A stretch of 36,015 nucleotides of DNA, taken from assembly GCA_007125005.1 (NCBI GenBank), contig SLDY01000154.1, positions 1 through 36,015 on the forward strand, written 5' to 3'. The notes under the pieces were generated by a model, which saw only the letters and a list, made by a program, of their open reading frames with translations, made no database searches and was not told the DNA's origin. Source of the stretch: Natronohydrobacter sp. (GTDB lineage: Bacteria > Pseudomonadota > Alphaproteobacteria > Rhodobacterales > Rhodobacteraceae). The translations under genes and the position numbers were made by a program. Shown one piece after another: positions 30,849-36,015 of the stretch; the first letter of the stretch is position 1; each line of letters starts with the position of its first letter.

Positions 30849-31049
30849 TCAGGATGCGTTCTCTAGCTCAAGGGCCTTTGGATGAGTTTGCACGCTATGG
30901 CTGATGCGGAGTTGCAACTCGGTAAGCTGCTGCGCGAACATGCGGGCGTCTTCCCCGGCCTGCGCATCGCGCGACGCGACCATGCTCAGGTAATGTGCCA
31001 TAAGTCTCAACTCGCGAGAGACCTCATCAAGCGCATTTAATGTATCCAT
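30849..31049 (-). CDS. Small hypothetical protein (66 aa)
   Basis: No family recognised. The chain is mostly helical, with no signal peptide or membrane segment, and shows leucine-rich heptad-like stretches (LDEVSRELRLMAHYLSMV and ARMFAQQLTELQLRIS) that could form a short helical hairpin or coiled coil. ATG 31049 has AAGG at 7 nt, inside the second copy of a tandem duplication that repeats the ribosome-binding region. It lies 81 bp downstream of the receiver gene in the same direction, so it may belong to the same signalling operon. Real expression is likely given the start signals, but the function is unknown. Confidence 0.6.
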   Translation of the reverse strand: MDTLNALDEVSRELRLMAHYLSMVASRDAQAGEDARMFAQQLTELQLRISHSVQTHPKALELENAS

Positions 31050-31051
31050 GT

Positions 31052-31088
31052 CGTACCTTTTTCTATTGCTGACACCTTTTTAATTGCT
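31052..31088 (-). repeat. Tandem duplication of a ribosome-binding region
   Basis: Two adjacent units, 31052-31070 and 31071-31088, differ slightly. On the minus strand they read AGCAATAGAAAAAGGT-ACG and AGCAAT-TAAAAAGGT-GTC. Each unit carries an AAAAAGG Shine-Dalgarno-like core; the one nearer the gene serves the 66-aa protein. Confidence 0.6.
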
Positions 31089-31130
31089 ACCAGCAAGGCT
31101 ATGGATGAAAACAGCGTAAAGCAAGAAAAA

Positions 31131-31514
31131 TCAACCAATGTGGCGCCTTACGGCCTCAAGAAGTGTCAAATTCGGTACTGGTTTGTACAAAAACTCTGCG
31201 GCACCCTGCATTTCGGCCAGCGCTGTTGTCGTTTCCAGTGCTATGCTCTGATTTCCGCCTGAGAGGAACAGGACAGGCGCATCCGGCTGAGCCATCCGCA
31301 ATGCACGCATCACATCGAGACCATTTTCGCTGCCGAGCCAGAAATCTAGGATGAAAAGATCGAAGCTTTCAGTTTCCAGACACGCTAGTGCATCTGACAG
31401 ACAACTGGCGAGCCTTACCTGATACCCCGCGCCCTCAAGCAGGCGAGACATGAGCCGCAAGATCGAGAGATCATCATCTACTATCAATACCCGCAGCACG
31501 GTCACGCTCGTCAT
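31131..31514 (-). CDS. Single-domain response regulator (receiver only)
   Basis: CheY-like receiver with no output domain. Acidic pocket Asp13-Asp15 (VLIVDDD), phospho-acceptor Asp57 (FILDFWLG), Ser85 (FLSGG) and Lys111 (LYKP) are all present, so it should be phosphorylated. ATG 31514 lies inside the 3' end of the MarR-type gene, in another reading frame, with an overlap of 41 bp. The first beta strand (VLRVLIV) is encoded in the overlap, so the overlap cannot be removed by choosing a later start. It may take phosphate from the divergent hybrid kinase, but that is inference. Length 127 aa. Confidence 0.88.
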   Translation of the reverse strand: MTSVTVLRVLIVDDDLSILRLMSRLLEGAGYQVRLASCLSDALACLETESFDLFILDFWLGSENGLDVMRALRMAQPDAPVLFLSGGNQSIALETTTALAEMQGAAEFLYKPVPNLTLLEAVRRHIG

Positions 31515-31965
31515 CGTCGGTTACAAGCAGAAGTTGCTGCAATATGTTACGGAATTCAACCTTTTTGTGTGCATCCAGCTTGGCGAGCTTTCTTGTGATG
31601 CTGTGGATCGGATCATCCTTTAGCATCACCTCGCCCTCCGCTGTCAGTGAAATGATGGTCTTGCGGCTATCATTGTGATCGCGCGAGATGGTCACCGCGC
31701 CATGCCGCTGCAGCGCCTTGATGGCACGATTTGCAGGGGCCGCGGTGACTCCCACAAAGCGTGCAATCCAGTTCTGGCTGCAATTATCGGGCCGCGCACG
31801 CTTGACGGTACGCAAAATGGCCCATTGCAAGGGCGTAACTGATCCGGGAGCACGGTCTGAATACGCATCTCGGACAAGGCGCTCGATCAGAAGCGCTGCC
31901 GCCATGTCACCGCGAATGCCCTCGTCCATCCAATCCTGTTCCCGACTTCGGACCTGTATGTGCAT
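31474..31965 (-). CDS. MarR-family winged-helix regulator
   Basis: Probable dimeric DNA-binding regulator. TPLQWAILRTVKRARPDNCSQNWIARFVGVTAAPANRAIKALQRHGAVTISRDHNDSRKTIISLTAEGEVML is the MarR winged helix-turn-helix, with the typical wing D-x-DSRKTIISLT; it is cited here as positions about 44-114. A C-terminal helix (RKLAKLDAHKKVEFRNILQQLLLV) would complete the dimer interface. The start may be ATG 31965 (no ribosome-binding site) or ATG 31929, which has AGGA four to five nt upstream. It is divergent from the hybrid kinase and overlaps the receiver gene. The ligand is unknown. Confidence 0.85.
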   Translation of the reverse strand: MHIQVRSREQDWMDEGIRGDMAAALLIERLVRDAYSDRAPGSVTPLQWAILRTVKRARPDNCSQNWIARFVGVTAAPANRAIKALQRHGAVTISRDHNDSRKTIISLTAEGEVMLKDDPIHSITRKLAKLDAHKKVEFRNILQQLLLVTDDDERDRAAGIDSR

Positions 31966-31987
31966 TGTTGACCGGCGACACCCAATT

Positions 31988-32003
31988 TAGCAATATGCTG
32001 CTA
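31988..32003. promoter_or_regulatory. Possible MarR operator TAGCA-N6-TGCTA
   Basis: Five-base inverted arms (31988-31992 and 31999-32003) separated by ATATGC, in the AT-rich divergent region directly upstream of the MarR-type gene. MarR proteins commonly bind such imperfect palindromes of 16-20 bp at their own promoters. The rest of the gap to the kinase start shows no other clear signal. Confidence 0.4.
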
Positions 32004-32157
32004 TAAGCAATTGTAGTTTCTAGCCTCTGTCAGGCAGTTTTGCGCTGAGCCTACCGATTCACAGCTTGTTCTGGCTGCCAGCTTCGACTTATGGTTGCGT
32101 GGAAAATGGCGTTAAAACCTGTTAATTGAGTGAGTGTTATTGGGGTTACTGAATCGA

Positions 32158-35100
32158 ATGTCACTATTCGACGCAAGCATTGAAGCCACTCTTGCGACCA
32201 CCGCGAAAATTGCTCACGGTGTGGTGATTTGGTTCGATCCGGTTTCACATCATGTGTGGTGTAGCGAAACGGTGTGGCAAATCTTGGGCCACACACCCGA
32301 AGATTTTGCCGTTCAGTGGGCAGGTAATCTGACATTTGTACCCGAAAGTGATCGCGCTGCACTCAGAGAGGCGCGCAATGGCAGCGGCCCGGAACATCTG
32401 CGTTTCGAGATCATGCGGGGCAATGGAACAAAAGCTTCGATCGAAGCAACATTCAGCCCTGCCGAAGGCAGCGCCAGCGCGATTGTCACAATGTTACGCG
32501 ATATTTCGGCGTTGGTTCTTCCAGATCAGGACGCCATCGTCTTTGACCGGCTTAGCCGTGAGGCGCGTTTCATCAACTGCCGAAAGACCAAAACTGTAAG
32601 GTTCGGCACAGGTCTTCAGCACGTTTATGGAATTGACCTGATCGGCACGCACCCTGTGCCCTCACTTTATGTTGAACACATCCACCCAGATGACAGAGCT
32701 CACGCGTATCTCGGCTTCTATGACCTCGCCGACAAGACCGAGCAGTCAAGCGAGCTGGAATATCGTCTTAGACGGGGTGATGGCAGCTACGCCTATGTTC
32801 GCGAACGCATTCAGGTCGAACGCGATGAGGCAGGAAAGGTCCAGCGAATCTTTTCGACCGTTACCGACATCTCGGAATGGCAGGAGGAGCGCAAACGGCG
32901 CGATTTGCTGGCACGTGTCTCTGGCAACGTTATCATTGATTATGACCCAAAGTCAGACCGGGCACAGTTCAGCGGTGCAATCCTGCCGCGGCTCGGCTAC
33001 GCGCCAGAGCATATGCCCAAGACACATGCCGCCTATCTGGACATGATGCATCCAGATGACCGCCCGGCACTCACCGAAGTTATCGCCGCCCTGCACGCAG
33101 GAGAAGCCTGGTCAGAACCGCTGGAACTAAGCTACCGCCTGCGCCGAGCGGATGGCAGCTATGCCCAGTTTCTTGACCGATCTCTCACATTAACCGATGC
33201 CGATGGGCGCGCCGAGGGTGTAATCGCTTCGCTCACAGATGTGACAACACTGCTGCGCAACAAGGAAGAGTTGCATGCCAGCCATGAACGCTTGAAGCTT
33301 TTGGCGGAGTTATCCCAGCAGGTTGTAGCTGAACTGGATATCGCCACGGAAAAGATAAGCTGGAGTGGGGCGGTACGCGAAAAATTTGGCTACGCTCCAG
33401 AAGAAATGCCCCAGGATCCGGCACGGGTTTTTGCAATGATGGACCCGGAGGATCGGGCTGTCTATGAGCAAGCATATAAAGGGCTCAAAGAGGGCAAGGT
33501 CTGGGCTGAACCCCTTGAACACTCGTTGAGCACACGCCACAAGGATGGCCATCTGCTGCATGTGCTGTATCGCGCTGTCTGCGTTCTGGACACCGAAGGC
33601 TACCCCAAAACCGTACTGGTCGCTCTCAGTGATGTAACGCGACTGCTACAGCAGCGCGATCAGTTGCTCGCAATCACCGAGCTCGCTTCGGATGCGGCCT
33701 ATGAATATTATCATTACGAAGGGCGTATCGTTTTCAACCAAGGCTTTGAAACCAGTTTCGGACTACCGATAGCTGGCGAACACAAGGTTCCCTATAGCTT
33801 CGACTTCGTTCACCCAGACGATCTGAAGCTGCGACACGTGCGGTTCAATGCCTTCATCAAAAGTGATCAACCGCGTCTGACCTGTGAATTTCGTTTGAAG
33901 CGCAGGGATGGCACTTGGGCGGTCGTGCTCGAATCGATTGCTGCGCTGCGTGATGCGGATGGCCGACCGACTCTGATCGTTGGTACGCTGGATGATATCA
34001 CCGAACAACGCCGCGCTGAGCAGCGCTTGCGCGAGGCGGTGGAAGCATTGGACAGCGGATTCGCACTATACGACGATCAGCAGAAGCTTGTTCTGCATAA
34101 TCGTCGCTTTGTCGAGATGAACCCGGGCATAGCCGACCTGATCGCGCCGGGGGTGCAGCGCGATAGTCTTCTCGCCGCAATGATCTCACGCAAATTGCTC
34201 TTGGTGCCCGAGCGCGCCACCCTATCGCAGACGCCGCAGGGCCTGCGACCTGTCAATGCCAAGATCACGCAGGCAAACGGGTTGATTTATAATCTGCATT
34301 TCAACCCTACTGCGAGCGGCGACTGGGTGTCGTTACTGACCGATATCACTGATGTCGTGCAGGATCAGCACAAACTGCGTGCAATGTTTGATGTCTCTGC
34401 GGACGCGGTTTTTGATTATGATGTCAAGGCGGGGCTGATAACCTTCGATAGCGGCTTCAAGACAAATTTCGGCTATGACTGGAACGGGCCGCATAAAGTG
34501 CCATCGGTCTGGGAGAGCGTGCTTCACCCCGATGATCGGCCCCGCGTTAACGCGGCGCGTGAGGATTTCATCGCCAGCCGCAAGGTTCATTTTGACATCG
34601 AGTTCCGCATGCAACGCGCCGATGGCAGTTGGGCCTATGTATCCGAACGCGCGGTCGCCTTGCGCGATGAAACAGGGCGCGCGATCAGCATCCTTGGCGC
34701 AGTAGAGGATTTGACCGAGCAACGCCTGATGGAGGCCAAACTGCTCGCGGCGCAGAAGATGGAAGCCATTGGCCGCATTTCCGGTGGGATCGCGCATGAT
34801 TTCAATAATTTGCTGGCCGTTATCATGGGCAATGCCGAATTGATGACTCTTGATGACGCACCCTCTGACAGCACACATCTCGCAGAAGAGATCGTTGATT
34901 CTGCCCATCGTGGCGCAGAATTGACACATCGCCTTCTGAGCTTTGCGCGCCGGTCGCACCTTGCTCCAGCGCGCGTGGATCCGAATACTCTTGTTAAAAG
35001 CATGAGCCAGATCATCGCCCGCGTGCTGCCCGAAACCATAACTCAGGAGACAAGCCTCCAAGCTGGTATTTGGCAGCTCAGAGTTGATCCAGCCTTTCTG

Positions 35101-35892
35101 GAAAGCGCATTGCTGAATCTTGTAATCAATGCGCGTGATGCCATGCCAAAGGGTGGTTTCCTGACAATCGAGACCGCCAACCATCGCGTAAACGAAGAAT
35201 ACGGGATCGAACGCAAGGAATTCATACCCCCGGGCCGATATGTAATGCTAGCAGTTACAGATACTGGCACGGGCATTGCTCCCGACATGATCGAGCGCGT
35301 CATTGAGCCGTTTTTCACCACCAAGGGCCCCAATCTGGGCTCCGGCTTGGGGCTTTCGATGGTCGATGGTTTCGTGCGCCAGTCTGGCGGCGTGCTCCGC
35401 ATCTATAGTGAGCCGGGTATCGGCACTACAGTGCGCATACTTCTGCCCGCTGACCCGGATGGTGTGAGCGCGGCCTTGACACGAAGTGCTAAGGGGCAGC
35501 TCCATGCGCTCGAAAGCGCCCCGCGAGTGCTGTTGGCCGAGGATGAGCCACGCGTGCGCGCGGTTATTTCGCGTGCCCTGCAGGATGCAGGGGTAATTGT
35601 AGTGGAGGCTGCCTCTGGCGACGCGGCTCTGGCTGCCTATAATGAGATGCCAGAACCTCCCGAAATACTGCTGACAGATGTGGTCATGCCGGGGAGCCTG
35701 CAAGGCCCGATGCTGGCCCGCAAGCTAAAATCCATGCAGCCCGACCTGAAGATCATCTTCATGTCTGGATATGCCAATGACGCCGCGATCAATGGCAATG
35801 GCCTGCGTCCCGACGATATTTTCCTGATGAAACCGATCCAGCGCAAGGTGCTGCTCGATGCCATTGCGAAGCTCGCAGGGCACAACAAGTGA
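32158..35892 (+). CDS. Soluble multi-PAS hybrid histidine kinase
   Basis: Cytoplasmic sensor kinase of about 1244 aa with no transmembrane helix. Five PAS/PAC repeats are marked by HPDD-type motifs near residues 175, 297, 428 (DPEDR), 551 and 790, and by RRxDGSYA segments. A further N-terminal PAS (about 10-120) and a PAS_7-like domain (about 620-725, SGFALYDDQQKLVLHNRRF) bring the count to seven. The HisKA domain has GGIAHDFNNLL with His880. The HATPase has NLVINARDAM (Asn991), VTDTGTGIAPDM and GSGLGLSMVDGFV. A C-terminal receiver has LLAEDEP, Asp1174 (LLTDVVMPG), FMSGY and MKP. ATG 32158 is preferred; GTG 32134 is in frame. Signal unknown; no heme or flavin Cys motif is evident. Confidence 0.92.
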   Translation: MSLFDASIEATLATTAKIAHGVVIWFDPVSHHVWCSETVWQILGHTPEDFAVQWAGNLTFVPESDRAALREARNGSGPEHLRFEIMRGNGTKASIEATFSPAEGSASAIVTMLRDISALVLPDQDAIVFDRLSREARFINCRKTKTVRFGTGLQHVYGIDLIGTHPVPSLYVEHIHPDDRAHAYLGFYDLADKTEQSSELEYRLRRGDGSYAYVRERIQVERDEAGKVQRIFSTVTDISEWQEERKRRDLLARVSGNVIIDYDPKSDRAQFSGAILPRLGYAPEHMPKTHAAYLDMMHPDDRPALTEVIAALHAGEAWSEPLELSYRLRRADGSYAQFLDRSLTLTDADGRAEGVIASLTDVTTLLRNKEELHASHERLKLLAELSQQVVAELDIATEKISWSGAVREKFGYAPEEMPQDPARVFAMMDPEDRAVYEQAYKGLKEGKVWAEPLEHSLSTRHKDGHLLHVLYRAVCVLDTEGYPKTVLVALSDVTRLLQQRDQLLAITELASDAAYEYYHYEGRIVFNQGFETSFGLPIAGEHKVPYSFDFVHPDDLKLRHVRFNAFIKSDQPRLTCEFRLKRRDGTWAVVLESIAALRDADGRPTLIVGTLDDITEQRRAEQRLREAVEALDSGFALYDDQQKLVLHNRRFVEMNPGIADLIAPGVQRDSLLAAMISRKLLLVPERATLSQTPQGLRPVNAKITQANGLIYNLHFNPTASGDWVSLLTDITDVVQDQHKLRAMFDVSADAVFDYDVKAGLITFDSGFKTNFGYDWNGPHKVPSVWESVLHPDDRPRVNAAREDFIASRKVHFDIEFRMQRADGSWAYVSERAVALRDETGRAISILGAVEDLTEQRLMEAKLLAAQKMEAIGRISGGIAHDFNNLLAVIMGNAELMTLDDAPSDSTHLAEEIVDSAHRGAELTHRLLSFARRSHLAPARVDPNTLVKSMSQIIARVLPETITQETSLQAGIWQLRVDPAFLESALLNLVINARDAMPKGGFLTIETANHRVNEEYGIERKEFIPPGRYVMLAVTDTGTGIAPDMIERVIEPFFTTKGPNLGSGLGLSMVDGFVRQSGGVLRIYSEPGIGTTVRILLPADPDGVSAALTRSAKGQLHALESAPRVLLAEDEPRVRAVISRALQDAGVIVVEAASGDAALAAYNEMPEPPEILLTDVVMPGSLQGPMLARKLKSMQPDLKIIFMSGYANDAAINGNGLRPDDIFLMKPIQRKVLLDAIAKLAGHNK

Positions 35893-36015
35893 GTGCACTT
35901 GAGCTTTGGTGATCTAACGCCCAAGCAAAGCCAATGCCCGCGCCCGCTGGATATGCGTGATGATGACGCATGCGTGGAGGATATTGCCCAGGCTATCCCT
36001 TGTTCAGACTACTGA
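35893..36015 (+). CDS. Short frame at the window end (40 codons), uncertain
   Basis: A GTG directly after the kinase stop opens a frame that closes with TGA exactly at the window end. The product would be about 40 aa, acidic, with three Cys (QCPRP, DACVED, IPCSDY) and no recognised family. AGGG lies about 12 nt upstream, too far for a good ribosome-binding site. It may be a small protein translationally coupled to the kinase or simply non-coding sequence. Confidence 0.25.
   Translation: MHLSFGDLTPKQSQCPRPLDMRDDDACVEDIAQAIPCSDY

Noticed and set aside
34333-35184. 283-codon minus-strand frame within the hybrid kinase
   Set aside because: Antisense to PAS7 and the HisKA/HATPase region; no protein-like motif seen.
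1-36015. tRNA, rRNA, CRISPR array, transposase or prophage genes
   Set aside because: None seen on either strand. No tandem spacer-like repeats and no recognisable transposase or phage protein among the frames.

Overview
The window looks like chromosomal DNA of a Rhodobacteraceae-type alphaproteobacterium. The evidence is moderately high GC, tightly packed operons with 4-bp ATGA overlaps, a late-cobalamin gene order matching the Rhodobacter blu cluster (including the BluE-type L-threonine kinase and an archaeal-type CbiZ), TRAP transport of a carbohydrate acid, and a GGGATATTT...CAAGG.TGAAAA intergenic element that I recall as common in Rhodobacterales. No tRNA, rRNA, CRISPR, phage gene or insertion sequence was seen.

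Region 1 (1-13.3 kb) is cobalamin uptake, salvage and nucleotide-loop assembly. btuB-btuF-btuC-btuD-cbiZ-cobO run as one operon: outer-membrane receptor, periplasmic binding protein, permease, ATPase, corrinoid amidohydrolase and adenosyltransferase. cobQ follows after a structured 270-bp gap. A leftward operon (phosphatase-bluE-cbiB-cobC) makes and attaches the aminopropanol phosphate arm. The rightward cobU-cobT-cobS operon activates cobinamide and adds the lower ligand. The two operons diverge from a 30-bp gap. CbiZ together with CbiB, CobU, CobT and CobS would allow imported corrinoids with the wrong base to be cut and rebuilt.

Region 2 (13.3-25.2 kb) is a catabolic island: aldose 1-epimerase, a LacI-family regulator, a complete TRAP transporter (dctQ-dctM-dctP, leftward), and a divergent operon of IlvD/Edd sugar-acid dehydratase, HpcH-type aldolase, SMP-30 lactonase, SDR sugar dehydrogenase and Gfo/Idh oxidoreductase. 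A D-2-hydroxyacid dehydrogenase converges on it. Together these form a non-phosphorylative sugar oxidation route (sugar, lactone, acid, 2-keto-3-deoxy acid, pyruvate plus aldehyde). The substrate is unknown. The divergent dctQ/dehydratase promoter carries two inverted copies of a 10-bp site, 74 bp apart.

Region 3 (25.2-30.6 kb) is sulfur metabolism: a YeeE/YedE permease, a monoheme cytochrome and flavoprotein of flavocytochrome c sulfide dehydrogenase, and a SoxYZ carrier pair without SoxXA, SoxB or SoxCD. A two-domain ChrA transporter converges on this operon.

Region 4 (30.8-36 kb) is signalling: a 66-aa protein, a stand-alone receiver that overlaps a MarR-type regulator by 41 bp, and, divergently, a soluble hybrid histidine kinase with about seven PAS domains. 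A 40-codon frame closes the window.

A theme across the window is that all four convergent gene pairs are separated by only 2-8 bp, and each has an inverted repeat straddling both stop codons. These look like shared bidirectional terminators built into the coding ends.
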